34,029 nt of DNA from Sutterella sp. (GCA_019418235.1 DYCH01000052.1:1-34029), one strand, 5' to 3'; positions 1 through 8,430 are shown, counted from the first letter of the stretch. The notes: generated by a model from the sequence alone, not told the origin. Numbers and translations: made by a program.

Positions 1-67
1 TGACTAAACTTATTCTCCCCCATTTCGGGAGGGAGGAGTGATCCATGTCATTAAAAGAAGAAAAACG

Positions 68-93
68 AAGAGGTCCTTTTGGGACCTCTTTTT
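68..93 (+). terminator. Rho-independent terminator
   Basis: GAGGTCC at 70-76 and GGACCTC at 82-88 form a perfect stem around a short T-rich loop, followed by a T run to 93. It would end plus-strand transcription entering from the left of the window; the gene it serves is not visible. Confidence 0.75.
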
Positions 94-233
94 GTTGGCA
101 TTTGGTAAGTAAAACTATGCAGAAAAAAGCCCAACTTAGTACTTTTGGGTAGTTTCTGAGTATCGTATTTGTTTGAGAATTTTGGCACTATTAACAGTAC
201 GAAATTCATTTTGCTCTTCTTTATTTTTCTTCA

Positions 234-268
234 CCCCCTGCGCTTCGCGTTTGGGGGTTTTCTTTTTT
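234..268 (+). terminator. Rho-independent terminator, gene unknown
   Basis: CCCCC at 234-238 pairs with GGGGG at 253-257. An inner GCG/CGC helix lies at 240-248, and the stem is followed by a T-rich tail to 268. No gene lies directly upstream on the plus strand, so it either backs up the terminator at 68-93 or ends an unrecognised small transcript. Confidence 0.6.
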
Positions 269-414
269 GAATTCAAGATGTTGTACAAAAAACTAGGAAG
301 ATTGAAGACGTTAAATATATGCAGAAAGCCTATTCAAGAAATATTGAATCCAGTACAGATATGCTTTGATAATTTGGATTGTTAGGGCGGTTTTAGTAAA
401 CGAGAAAGGTATAG

Positions 415-446
415 AAAAAGCCTGAAACTTTGTGAGTTTCAGGCTT
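415..446 (-). terminator. Terminator of the carrier gene at 463-1773
   Basis: A 12-bp perfect inverted repeat (418-429 with 435-446) with a 5-nt loop lies 16 nt past the stop codon. Read on the minus strand, a T tract (the A run at 415-419) follows the stem. Confidence 0.85.
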
Positions 447-462
447 GTATCGCAGCTGTCGA

Positions 463-1773
463 TTACAGGAATTGTGCAGCGATAACCCCTGCTAACATCA
501 AAGGAATGTTATAGACCAAGAACGTAGGTACACAGGTGTCCATAATGTGGCTGTGTTGTCCGTCAGCATTTAAACCACTTGTTGGGCCCAAGGTACTGTC
601 GGAAGCAGGAGAGCCTGCGTCACCCAAAGCGCCCGCTGCCGTAAGCAGCAAGATCGTAGCGGGAGCAGAGAACCCAACAGCAGCACAGAGCGGAACATAA
701 ATGACAGCCAAAATCGGAACCGTACCAAAAGAGGTACCAATCCCCATCGTAACGACGAGACCAATGAGGTTGATCACAATCGCAGCTAACCATTTGTTTT
801 GACCGATGTAAGGAACAACACTTTCAATGAGCGTCGGAACAGCGCCAGTTTCCTTCAAGATGCCAGCGTAGCCACCGGCGATCAACATGACAAACGCAAT
901 AAAGCCCATCATGGAAATGCCGCTTGCCACTTGCTTGTCGACTTCGTTAAAGCGGAAGGCGCGACCGGCTAACATAATCGTCAAACCCATCAATGCAGCC
1001 AAAGGAAGCGATTCCAACATGAGTTGAACAACCACAGCCAACACAATAGCCAACAAGGTCATCCAGTGTTTGAAACTAAACTTCGTTTCCACATTGTCCA
1101 TGTCTTCCGTTCCCATGACTGGGAGGTCTTGGTATTGGCGAGGTTTGCGATAAAAGACAAAGATGGCCAATAACAAAGCAGCAAACATGGAAAGTCCCAA
1201 GATCCAAGCTACAGAGGCAACATCATCAACAGTGGTTGCCATGCCACTTGAAGTCATAGAATCGGCCACAATGCCTTGGAAGATTAAGCCAAAACCGATC
1301 GGCAAAGAAATGTACGGTGCGGTTAAGCCAAAGCCCAAAGCACACGCTACAGCACGACGGTCAAGTTGCATCTTGTTCATTAAAACAAGCAACGGCGGAA
1401 TCAACAGCGGAATGAATGCAATGTGAACCGGAACAACGTTTTGAGACAAGCACGCAATAAAAGCGATCGTCAAACAAAAAACGATGGGACGTTCGCCCAT
1501 GTGATGACTCAACCACTTCACAAGCATTTGCATAAGACCCGTGCGGGCAATGGCAATTGCAAAAGTTCCTAAAAGGATATAAGCAAGAGCGGTAGTGGCA
1601 TTAGCACTAAAACCATTGGCCAAAAGCTCCATGGTCTTAGAAATGGTCAAACCGCCGCAAAGGCCGGCTGTGATGGCTGCGATGATCAAAGACAATAAAA
1701 CATTGAGTTTGAACAGGCATAGTGCACACAGCACAATGACCGAAACAATAATGGGGTTAAAGAGGATATCCAT
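463..1773 (-). CDS. YuiF/NhaC-type Na+/H+ antiporter-family carrier
   Basis: A polytopic inner-membrane carrier of 436 aa, made almost wholly of hydrophobic segments. The N-terminus (MDILFNPIIVSVIVLCALC) and the long antiporter-like body resemble the Na+/H+ antiporter family that includes Bacillus YuiF, proposed to carry an amino acid. Start: an in-frame TTG lies at 1788, but the ATG at 1773 is preferred because GAAAGAG sits just upstream of it. The gene ends 16 nt before a strong terminator. The next gene upstream on the same strand, an AbgA-like amidohydrolase, has its own terminator at 1886-1917, so the two seem to be separate transcripts. The proximity suggests that this carrier imports a substrate or product of that hydrolase; this is inference. 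The family assignment is fairly sure and the substrate is unknown. Confidence 0.8.
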   Translation of the reverse strand: MDILFNPIIVSVIVLCALCLFKLNVLLSLIIAAITAGLCGGLTISKTMELLANGFSANATTALAYILLGTFAIAIARTGLMQMLVKWLSHHMGERPIVFCLTIAFIACLSQNVVPVHIAFIPLLIPPLLVLMNKMQLDRRAVACALGFGLTAPYISLPIGFGLIFQGIVADSMTSSGMATTVDDVASVAWILGLSMFAALLLAIFVFYRKPRQYQDLPVMGTEDMDNVETKFSFKHWMTLLAIVLAVVVQLMLESLPLAALMGLTIMLAGRAFRFNEVDKQVASGISMMGFIAFVMLIAGGYAGILKETGAVPTLIESVVPYIGQNKWLAAIVINLIGLVVTMGIGTSFGTVPILAVIYVPLCAAVGFSAPATILLLTAAGALGDAGSPASDSTLGPTSGLNADGQHSHIMDTCVPTFLVYNIPLMLAGVIAAQFL

Positions 1774-1885
1774 TTTTTTCTCTTTCAAAGTAGATTTAGA
1801 GGGATGGATCTACGTTATCACTGCAAAGAGACGGTGGATACAGGCGTAGTACCTAGAAAAGAGCAAATTGATAAAGCACATAAGC

Positions 1886-1917
1886 AAAAAGGCTGACACT
1901 TGTGAATGTCAGCCTTT
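1886..1917 (-). terminator. Terminator of the AbgA-like gene at 1939-3222
   Basis: AAAGGCTGACA at 1888-1898 pairs perfectly with TGTCAGCCTTT at 1907-1917 around an 8-nt loop. On the minus strand the stem is followed by a T run (the A run at 1886-1890). It lies about 20 nt past the stop codon. Confidence 0.85.
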
Positions 1918-1938
1918 AAGCTTGAAAATTAGGAAAAA

Positions 1939-3222
1939 TTACTTGACGGCGTTTAATTCTTCGACCATCTTGGCAAAGAGTTCAAGGCCTTCAGGCAAGC
2001 TTTCCGTATCTTGGATGCAGAAGTCACCGCGGTGATGACCGTGGTGGTTGCAACCGTAGTAGAAGAACATGGCTTTGCCACCGTGAGATTGAACCTTTTG
2101 CATCAACAAAGAGCAGTCTTCACTACCGGGGCAACCGTGGATATCAAAAACACGCTTCACCGTGGGCATACCCTTTGCAATCTTTTCAAAAGCATCGCAA
2201 AGTTCTTTATCGCTCACGATATTCGTGGCTTGACCGACGATGTCAATCTTGTGTTGCACGCCGTAACTTTCTGCCGCACCGCGAATCATGCGTTCTGCCG
2301 TTTCTTGCATATAGGCGTTAATTTCGTTGGTAGAACCACGAACTTCCAATTCCATCGAGGCGTGTACAGGAACCACATTGCGACCTTCACCAGCACGGAT
2401 CGTCCCTACGTTTACGCTCGTTTCACCATCACCGTGACGGGCAATCCCCATGATTTGCATGGCAGCTGTGCAAGCAGCCATCAAAGCATTACGACCGGCG
2501 TGAGCGGAGGAGCCTGCGTGAGCAGGAACACCAAGGAAGGAGCAATTCAATTTCGTGGTGGATAAGAAACCTTCACGAATAATGGCAATTTCGTGCAACT
2601 TAGCAGCAACACCAACGTGACCGCCGACGAGATAATCGACATCGTCAAGGTTCGTGGAGTGAGCAATACCGCTGGCACCCTTCGTGCCTTCTTCAGCCGG
2701 TTGGAAAAGAATCTTGATCGTACCGCAGAGTTGGTCAGCATTGTCGTGGATCCAATGGGCCATGGCAAGACCCATTGCAGCGTGAGCATCGTGACCACAG
2801 GCGTGCATCAAGCCTTCGTTGTGGCTTGTAAAGCCTTCCTTCGTGGCTTCGTTTTCTTCGCCCATGGACTCTTCAACGTTTACACAGTCAATATCAAAGC
2901 GAAGCGCCGTGACGGGGCCCGGACGACCCGTTTCCCAAATGGCCAAGCAACCCGTAAAACCATCAAGTTCTTTCATCAAAGCCGGATCCATGCCGTCAGC
3001 CAACGCTTTGGCTTTTGCCTTTTCAATGACGGATTCAATGCGACCTAAAGCAAATTCAGGATTAAAGAGCGCTTTACCAACAACCGTTTTAAAACCCAAT
3101 TCACGAACGCGTTTAACGATCGTTTGCGTCGTTAAAAATTCCGTCCAGGCAATTTCCGGATTTTGGTGGAATTCACGACGGGTTTTAATCATTTCAGGAA
3201 TGTAAGCAGCAACGGATAACAT
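1939..3222 (-). CDS. AbgA-like M20D amidohydrolase (first copy)
   Basis: A zinc-type amidohydrolase of 427 aa in peptidase family M20D, closest by motif to AbgA, the p-aminobenzoyl-glutamate hydrolase subunit. It would release an amino acid from an N-acyl or aryl conjugate in the cytoplasm. Visible motifs are HACGHD (140-145, with ligands C142 and H144), the QPAEEG acid pair (E177, E178), GGHVG (H202) and a His-rich C-terminal motif NHHGHHRGDF. The N-terminal WTEF and the TGRPGPV segment (98-104) are typical of AbgA. The long insert near 50-90 separates it from the short HipO type. AGGAG at 3233-3237 lies 10 nt before the ATG. A terminator follows the gene. No AbgB partner is present in the window. 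A paralogue lies at 7098-8381. Substrate unknown. Confidence 0.85.
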   Translation of the reverse strand: MLSVAAYIPEMIKTRREFHQNPEIAWTEFLTTQTIVKRVRELGFKTVVGKALFNPEFALGRIESVIEKAKAKALADGMDPALMKELDGFTGCLAIWETGRPGPVTALRFDIDCVNVEESMGEENEATKEGFTSHNEGLMHACGHDAHAAMGLAMAHWIHDNADQLCGTIKILFQPAEEGTKGASGIAHSTNLDDVDYLVGGHVGVAAKLHEIAIIREGFLSTTKLNCSFLGVPAHAGSSAHAGRNALMAACTAAMQIMGIARHGDGETSVNVGTIRAGEGRNVVPVHASMELEVRGSTNEINAYMQETAERMIRGAAESYGVQHKIDIVGQATNIVSDKELCDAFEKIAKGMPTVKRVFDIHGCPGSEDCSLLMQKVQSHGGKAMFFYYGCNHHGHHRGDFCIQDTESLPEGLELFAKMVEELNAVK

Positions 3223-3300
3223 TTTGGATTCGCTCCTTATTTATTAAAAAAGTCTGGCTAAAAATCAAGCCATTAACTTAATCATTTTAGGACGACAGAT

Positions 3301-3337
3301 AAAAAGAAAGCTCCTGACTTTCCCCAAGTCAGAAGCT
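3301..3337 (-). terminator. Terminator of the aminotransferase operon
   Basis: AGCTCCTGACT at 3309-3319 pairs with AGTCAGAAGCT at 3327-3337 (11 bp, one G-U on the minus strand) around a 7-nt loop. It is followed on the minus strand by a T-rich tail at 3301-3308. It lies 15 nt past the aminotransferase stop codon. Confidence 0.8.
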
Positions 3338-3352
3338 TCTTTAGTGTAAAGA

Positions 3353-4615
3353 TTAAGCGTACTTTTGAATTACGTCACGCATACGCTTTAAACCCTTTTT
3401 GACCGTTTCCATGTCAGGGCCGTAAGAGAGTCGAACCCAATGGCGGTAAGGTTCTTCTGCCGGACGAACGCGGTAGGGACGAACATCAAAGAAGTGGCCC
3501 GGAACCGTCAAAACTTTTTCTTCTAAGCAGGCAAAGAAGAAATCATCAGCGTCATTAATCGGGGCTGGTAATTTTTCAATATTGGCCCAGATGTAGAACG
3601 TACCGTTCGGAGCTTGAGCCGGTTCAATGCCCATGTCTTTGAGTTCTTTGAGCATGTAGTCACGCTTTTTAGCAAACTCATTGCGTAAAGCCTTGGTTGT
3701 TGTTGCGACGCGATCGGGCTTTAAAGCTTCCAATGCAGCACGTTGTGTGAGCATTGAAGGACCACCGTCCACGGCGCTTGCTGCACGGTTCATTTGCTCA
3801 ATGATGTGCTTGGGACCTACGGCCCAGCCGGCGCGCCAACCCGGATAGCGGTAGCTCTTTGTTAAACCATCGAAAACAACGACGGGGTCTTTGTCAACAT
3901 CTTCAACAAATTCCAATGCAGACACAGGGCCTTGGGCGGGAGTACCGTCATCGTTGTAGATGAAATGCGAATAGAACTCATCGCAACCGAGGAGGCAATT
4001 TTCGGTTCGCGCAATTTCAACGTAACGCTGGAGCGTTTCGCCTTGAATCACTTCACCAGTGGGGTTACAGGGATTAGAGAAGACAAAACAGTTAACGCGC
4101 TCTTGATGAATGATGTCCGCGAGTTCTTGGGCCGGAATACGGAAAGCGTTTTCAGACTTTGTGTAAATGGGTAAAAGCATGCAACGGTTGCGAAGGCCGT
4201 AAAGGTAGTCTTCGTATGCCGTGTAGTCCGGATTTTTATAAGCAATTCGACAGCCGTCAGCCAAGATCGTATAGAGGCGAGTCAAGGAGAGCCGACCACC
4301 AGCTGCAAAACTGATATTGTCAGCCGTGTAAGGCATTTTGCCTTGACGGTATTGGTGATTAATCATATCAGCGATGGCTTGACGGACTTCTAACGAGCCT
4401 CCAACGGGACCATAGGCATGATCTTGAGGCTCTAAATCAATGTGGTTAATGCGAGGGTAGTCCCCTTGCATTTCACCCACTTCGGGCTGACCTTGACCGA
4501 GATTGCACCAATCGGGATCACCATTGGTAAAACCTCGGAGGCTGGCTTGATGAACAACCCAAATAACCCCCATGTAGGGGACTTCTCGAACCATTGGAAA
4601 TTGATTGTTGGTCAT
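3353..4615 (-). CDS. PLP-dependent aminotransferase, class I/II
   Basis: A fold-type I aminotransferase of 420 aa from the preferred start. Visible landmarks are the SNPCNPTGEV motif (180-189), CDEFYSHF (211-218, with the cofactor-contacting Asp and Tyr), the PLP lysine in GLTKSYRYPGWRAGW (K253, R261) and a C-terminal RHWVRLSYG that should hold the carboxylate-binding arginine. The frame stays open upstream to 4762, but that would overlap the preceding gene by 125 nt. The ATG at 4615 follows TAGGA and leaves a 22-nt gap, so it is chosen. The gene is the second of a two-gene operon after the EamA-type transporter and ends in a strong terminator. Donor and acceptor specificity cannot be told; aspartate/alanine-type activity is a guess from the family. 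Confidence 0.85.
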   Translation of the reverse strand: MTNNQFPMVREVPYMGVIWVVHQASLRGFTNGDPDWCNLGQGQPEVGEMQGDYPRINHIDLEPQDHAYGPVGGSLEVRQAIADMINHQYRQGKMPYTADNISFAAGGRLSLTRLYTILADGCRIAYKNPDYTAYEDYLYGLRNRCMLLPIYTKSENAFRIPAQELADIIHQERVNCFVFSNPCNPTGEVIQGETLQRYVEIARTENCLLGCDEFYSHFIYNDDGTPAQGPVSALEFVEDVDKDPVVVFDGLTKSYRYPGWRAGWAVGPKHIIEQMNRAASAVDGGPSMLTQRAALEALKPDRVATTTKALRNEFAKKRDYMLKELKDMGIEPAQAPNGTFYIWANIEKLPAPINDADDFFFACLEEKVLTVPGHFFDVRPYRVRPAEEPYRHWVRLSYGPDMETVKKGLKRMRDVIQKYA

Positions 4616-4637
4616 AAAATGTCCTACAAAAGTGTTG

Positions 4638-5576
4638 TTAACTTTGTTTTCCAGTCTGAGGAATGATTTTTTGACTTTCAGATCGCAAAACAAAGAGTAA
4701 TCCAAACAAAATGGCCGCAAGTCCAAGACTTGCTCCCACGGAAATCGGTTCATGTACGACAACGATCGCTAAGATAAATGCCATCACAGGTTCTAATAAT
4801 CCTAATGCAACGGCCGTCGATACATTAATCATTTTGAGAGCCGTGGAGTAAAGCAAGTAGGCAAACCCAGTGACCACAAGTCCTAGATAGGCAACAATGA
4901 AAAGATCTTTCCAATAAAAAACAGGAATCCCAGATGTTGTCCAAGCAACCGGGACGGCGATTAACGCTGCAATTAAGAAAATATGGGCAGAGGCTTGAAG
5001 CGGAGTGGCGTCTTTGACGAGCGTTTTAGCGGTGACTGAATAAAGCGAGTAACAAAAGCCCGCTGCTACACAAATGGCCAAACCGAAGATGTTGAATTCA
5101 ATTGTCTGGGCTTGAGAGATGGCCATTAATGCACCACCACTCACAGCAATACCGATGCCCAAGAACCAACTTTTAGACGGCACTTTTTTATTAAGAAGAT
5201 ACTCTAAGAGACCCGCCCAAAGGGGAGCAGAACCAATGGTTGTGCAAGAACCAAGAGCAACGCCTGCTTCTTTAATGCCTGAGAAAAACAATAGGTTAAA
5301 AAACGCCATGCTTAAACCGGCAACGATAACTTTGATGTAGTAACTCTTTGCCGGTTTGTCTGTTACTGTTTTCGCCCATGTGCGTTGTCGCCAAGCCAAA
5401 AGCGGGAAAAGAAAGACGCAGGCAAAAAGAACACGAAAAGCCCCCACCCATAGAGTACTAAAACCACCGGGTGTAATGAAACTTTGCGCAGTACCCGCCG
5501 TGCCCCATAAGGAAGCTGCAATGGCCGCCAAAGCAATGCCAATAACGGGTTTTGAAACAGAATGGTTGGTCGACAT
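4638..5576 (-). CDS. EamA/DMT-superfamily transporter
   Basis: An inner-membrane protein of 312 aa with about ten hydrophobic segments in two EamA repeats. The first repeat begins near the IALAAIAASLWGTAGTAQ stretch; the second begins near the FGLAICVAAGFCYSLYS segment. Members of this superfamily export amino acids or metabolites. An ATG at 5594 is in frame, but it lies only 3 nt beyond a TATAAT box, so transcripts should start at or past it. The ATG at 5576, with GAGAG upstream, is the better start. The aminotransferase follows after 22 nt, which suggests export of an amino acid or keto acid handled by that enzyme; this is inference. Confidence 0.8.
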   Translation of the reverse strand: MSTNHSVSKPVIGIALAAIAASLWGTAGTAQSFITPGGFSTLWVGAFRVLFACVFLFPLLAWRQRTWAKTVTDKPAKSYYIKVIVAGLSMAFFNLLFFSGIKEAGVALGSCTTIGSAPLWAGLLEYLLNKKVPSKSWFLGIGIAVSGGALMAISQAQTIEFNIFGLAICVAAGFCYSLYSVTAKTLVKDATPLQASAHIFLIAALIAVPVAWTTSGIPVFYWKDLFIVAYLGLVVTGFAYLLYSTALKMINVSTAVALGLLEPVMAFILAIVVVHEPISVGASLGLAAILFGLLFVLRSESQKIIPQTGKQS

Positions 5577-5597
5577 GTCCGCTCTCAATATCATTCG

Positions 5598-5603
5598 ATT
5601 ATA
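5598..5603 (-). promoter_or_regulatory. Likely -10 box of the EamA-aminotransferase operon
   Basis: A perfect TATAAT reads on the minus strand at 5603-5598, about 21 nt before the preferred start at 5576. No convincing -35 hexamer lies at the right distance. The position implies a very short 5' leader and argues against the ATG at 5594. Confidence 0.5.
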
Positions 5604-5711
5604 TCAATTGAGGCCCCTTAAATTTTGGGAAATACTCAGGACGGAAAGATATTTTCTAGGCCCTTGAAATGCAAGGTAAAATTAAACATCTTTCCTCTGG
5701 AGTTCTAAAAA

Positions 5712-7076
5712 GTGATTAGTGCACTTATTTGTCTTGTGGCGCTTGGCTTGGCCGGTTGGGCCATTGCCAAAAATTACGATGCCAAAGTGGTGTTGTTTGC
5801 GGTTGGTTTGACGCTCATGTTTTGTGCGGTCATCATGGGCTATCCCGTTGTGAGCGCAAAGGCAGCTTCAGGTTTAGCCTGGGTGGATCCCTTTAAGGCG
5901 GTGAAGGATTTATTTATCCGTCAATACTCTAACGCCGGTTTAATCATTTTGACGTTGTTCGGTTTTGCGGCCTACATGTCTCACATTGGCGCCAATGACA
6001 TGGTGATTCGTGTTTTAAGTAAACCTTTGGAGCGCATTCGCTCTCCTTATGTCTTGGTTCCTTTGGTTTTCTGGTTGGGAACCATTTTGTCCATCATTAT
6101 TCCGAGCGCTTCGTCTTTGGCAGTGATTTTGATGGCAACACTTTATCCTGTTTTACGAGCTGCCAAGATGAGTGCTTTAACGGCCGCCGGTGTCATTGCC
6201 ACGACGGCGACGATTGTGCCGACGCCCTTGGGAGGGGATAACGTGGTAGCTGCTCGAGTTTTGGGTTTTGAGCATGTCGTTGACTACGTCTTTTATCACC
6301 ACGCACCGATCACGATTCCTGCCTTGATTATCATGGGTGTTGTGCATTATTTCTGGCAAAAGTACATGGATAAAAAAGAGGGTGACAGTGTTCAGGCAGA
6401 GTTTGATGAAAGTAAACTTGCTCAAAAAACGTTGGATGCTCCCACTTACTATGCGCTTTTCCCGATTCTTCCTTTGATTTTGACCATTTTCTTCTGGGCA
6501 TTTTTCAAGTCCGTCAAGGTCGGTTTGGTTGAAATTACGTTGTTCTCCTTTGCTTTGGCGTTTGTATGCGAATTGATTCGCAAGGGGGATGTGAAAAACG
6601 GCATGAGTGATGCTGGTATCTTCTTTAAGGGTATGGGAACGGGTTTTTCTCAAGTCGTGGTTTTGATTGTTGCTGCATCAACTATGGTGGCAGGTCTTAG
6701 TGCCATGGGCATGATTAAGATGATTTCAAACTCTATCCAAGGGTTGGAAAACGCCGATACCGGTTTGATGTTTGCGTTCTCCGGTATTACGGCTTTGATT
6801 ACGTTCATTAGTGGCTCGGGCAACGCAGTTTTCTATAGTTTCATTGAGTTGATTCCTCAGTTGACCCAACAAGCTCAAATTGATCCGATTATGGTTGCTT
6901 TGCCCATGCAATGCACTTCCAATTTGATTCGTGCAGTCTCACCCGTTTCTGCCGTTGTCATTATCGTGGCGGCCGTGGTCAAGGTGAACCCGTTAATCAT
7001 TGTCAAGCGTACTGCCGTACCGCTTTTAGTGGGTTGGGTGAGCGTGATGGCAATCTCTTTAATTCGTTATCTTTAA
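5712..7076 (+). CDS. DcuC-family carrier (C4-dicarboxylate-type)
   Basis: A polytopic inner-membrane carrier of 454 aa. The sequence resembles the DcuC family: the N-terminal pair of helices, the FGFAAYMSHIGAND segment, the long PSASSLAVILMATLYP stretch, the VPTPLGGDN motif and the C-terminal MQCTSNLIRAVSPVSAVV. DcuC proteins exchange or export C4-dicarboxylates, but many homologues have other substrates. The start is GTG at 5712, with GGAG at 5699-5702 nine nucleotides upstream. The AbgA-like gene starts 21 nt after its stop with no terminator between, so the two form an operon. An acyl-aspartate, acyl-glutamate or similar conjugate would be a logical cargo (inference). Confidence 0.85.
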   Translation: MISALICLVALGLAGWAIAKNYDAKVVLFAVGLTLMFCAVIMGYPVVSAKAASGLAWVDPFKAVKDLFIRQYSNAGLIILTLFGFAAYMSHIGANDMVIRVLSKPLERIRSPYVLVPLVFWLGTILSIIIPSASSLAVILMATLYPVLRAAKMSALTAAGVIATTATIVPTPLGGDNVVAARVLGFEHVVDYVFYHHAPITIPALIIMGVVHYFWQKYMDKKEGDSVQAEFDESKLAQKTLDAPTYYALFPILPLILTIFFWAFFKSVKVGLVEITLFSFALAFVCELIRKGDVKNGMSDAGIFFKGMGTGFSQVVVLIVAASTMVAGLSAMGMIKMISNSIQGLENADTGLMFAFSGITALITFISGSGNAVFYSFIELIPQLTQQAQIDPIMVALPMQCTSNLIRAVSPVSAVVIIVAAVVKVNPLIIVKRTAVPLLVGWVSVMAISLIRYL

Positions 7077-7097
7077 TTTTTGAAAAGGTGGCTTCTC

Positions 7098-8381
7098 ATG
7101 GCATATCAAGAACCGATCAATCAATCGTGGCTCGTTGAAAAACGTCGTGAAATACACGCTTGGCCGGAACCCGGTTGGGCTGAGTTTGTCTCCAGTGCTC
7201 GTGCGATTGAGTATTTGGAAAAAGAAGGCTTTAAAGTTCTTTGTGGCCGAGAAGTCATCAATGAAGATTTTATTCGAGGCGCTAAACCCTTGGAAATTGA
7301 AGAGGGTTTGAAGTTTGCTCGTGAGCGTGGCGTGAGCGAAGAGTTTCTGGCCCGCATGAACGGTGTAACGGGTGTTGTGGGTATTTTTGATACCGGTCGC
7401 CCAGGTCCTGTTATCGGTTTTCGCTGTGAATTAGATTGCATCCCTGTGACGGAAACAAGCGATCCTGAGCATATCCCGAATAAGGAAGGTTTTGCTTCTC
7501 AACACCCGGGCTACATGCACGCTTGTTCCCACGATGGCCCTCAAGCTGTGTTGATGGGTTTGGCCTCTTGGATTAAGGCCAATGCTGATCAGTTGTGCGG
7601 GACGGTCAAAATTATTTATCAACCGGCCGAAGAGGGTGGTCGTGGTGGTCGCCCGATGGCAGAAAGTGGCATTTTGGATGATTTGGATTTCTTATATTGC
7701 GGCCACTTCGGTTGTGATATCCCAGCTGGTGAAGTTATTACAGCTCCGGAAAAATTCTTGTGTTCGACGAAGTTCGACCTTCAATACAAGGGCTCTCCCT
7801 CACATGCTGCTATGCAACCCGAAGTGGGTCGCAATGCTCTTATGGCAGCCGCTACCGCCTCTTTGTCCTTGATGAGTTTGCCCCGCCATGGTTTGGGGAT
7901 GACGCGCGTAAATGTCGGTACGCTTCGTGCTGGTGAAGGGCGCAACGTGATTGCATCCAAGGCTGAAATGCAATGCGAAGTGCGTGGTGAAACGGCCAAG
8001 ATTAATGAGGATATGTTTAACGAAGCCATGACGCGAGCAAAGGCTGCTGCCGCTATGTACGGTTGCGAATTTGATTGCAAGATTTTAGGCGAGACGTTGG
8101 ACTTTAATCCCGATCTGGAAGCCCGAGACAATATTGCTAATGCTGCTGAAGGCGTGAGTCACGTTGAAAAGATCACGGCTTGGATGAACTTTAACGGTAG
8201 TGAAGATGCAACGGTTTTGGCTCAACGAGTTCAACGCTTGGGTGGCAAATGCAGTTACGTTGTTGTGGGTTCTGAATTAAAGGCAGGTCACCATCAATGT
8301 GCATTCGATTTTGAAGAAAAGCGCCTGATTTCGCTTTTTGAAATTTATCGTAATTTGGTGATTCATCACTTGGCGAAGTAA
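7098..8381 (+). CDS. AbgA-like M20D amidohydrolase (second copy)
   Basis: A protein of 427 aa, clearly paralogous to the product of 1939-3222. It shares WAEF, GREVIN, TGRPGPV (99-105), the QPAEEG pair (E178, E179), CGHFG (H203), the RVNVGTLRAGEGRNV stretch and a C-terminal GHHQCAFDFEE. GREVIN is also typical of E. coli AbgA. The metal-binding motif reads HACSHDGP (141-148) where relatives have HACGHDxH. The ligands C143 and H145 remain, but glycine is replaced by serine and the later histidine by proline. The open frame reaches back to a TTG at 7080; the ATG at 7098, six nucleotides after AGGTGG, is the evident start. It is the second gene of the DcuC operon and is followed by a bidirectional terminator. 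The role is hydrolysis of an imported amino-acid conjugate; substrate unknown. Confidence 0.85.
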   Translation: MAYQEPINQSWLVEKRREIHAWPEPGWAEFVSSARAIEYLEKEGFKVLCGREVINEDFIRGAKPLEIEEGLKFARERGVSEEFLARMNGVTGVVGIFDTGRPGPVIGFRCELDCIPVTETSDPEHIPNKEGFASQHPGYMHACSHDGPQAVLMGLASWIKANADQLCGTVKIIYQPAEEGGRGGRPMAESGILDDLDFLYCGHFGCDIPAGEVITAPEKFLCSTKFDLQYKGSPSHAAMQPEVGRNALMAAATASLSLMSLPRHGLGMTRVNVGTLRAGEGRNVIASKAEMQCEVRGETAKINEDMFNEAMTRAKAAAAMYGCEFDCKILGETLDFNPDLEARDNIANAAEGVSHVEKITAWMNFNGSEDATVLAQRVQRLGGKCSYVVVGSELKAGHHQCAFDFEEKRLISLFEIYRNLVIHHLAK

Positions 8382-8382
8382 C

Positions 8383-8417
8383 AAAAAAGCCCCGATTTAA
8401 AAATCGGGGCATTTTTT
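8383..8417. terminator. Bidirectional terminator between convergent genes
   Basis: GCCCCGAT at 8389-8396 and ATCGGGGC at 8403-8410 form a GC-rich stem, extended by A-T pairs. A T run follows on the plus strand (8412-8417), and an A run precedes it (8383-8388) that serves as the T tract on the minus strand. It lies between the second AbgA-like gene and rsgA. Confidence 0.9.
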
Positions 8418-8430
8418 GTCAGTCTACTGC

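Larger units (their letters stand above)
1..462. other. Gene-free left end with several hairpins
   Basis: No convincing protein gene is visible. The stretch holds a short hairpin at 15-31 (CTCCC with GGGAG), terminator-like hairpins at 68-93 and 234-268, and the terminator of the minus-strand carrier gene at 415-446. A 70-codon open frame at 173-385 runs through the 234-268 terminator, has no ribosome binding site and has odd composition, so it is not called. The 60 bases before the first terminator may be the 3' end of a transcript that begins outside the window. A small RNA ending at 268 is possible, but no clear promoter was found. Confidence 0.5.

Noticed and set aside
182..200. TTGGCAC resembling a sigma-54 -24 element
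   Set aside because: There is no TTGC-type -12 element at the needed distance and no gene downstream.
173..385. A 70-codon plus-strand frame in the gene-free left end
   Set aside because: It runs through a terminator hairpin, starts without a ribosome binding site and has no recognisable features.
2011..3048. Plus-strand open frames of 184 and 151 codons opposite the first AbgA-like gene
   Set aside because: They are shadows of a strongly biased minus-strand gene with complete catalytic motifs; their own composition is not protein-like.
3241..3268. Promoter of the first AbgA-like gene (TTGATT, 16 nt, TAATAA on the minus strand)
   Set aside because: The transcription start it implies would fall within the ribosome binding site at 3233-3237.
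6177..6653. A 158-codon minus-strand frame inside the DcuC-family gene
   Set aside because: It is antisense to a clear membrane carrier, with no ribosome binding site and no recognisable motif.
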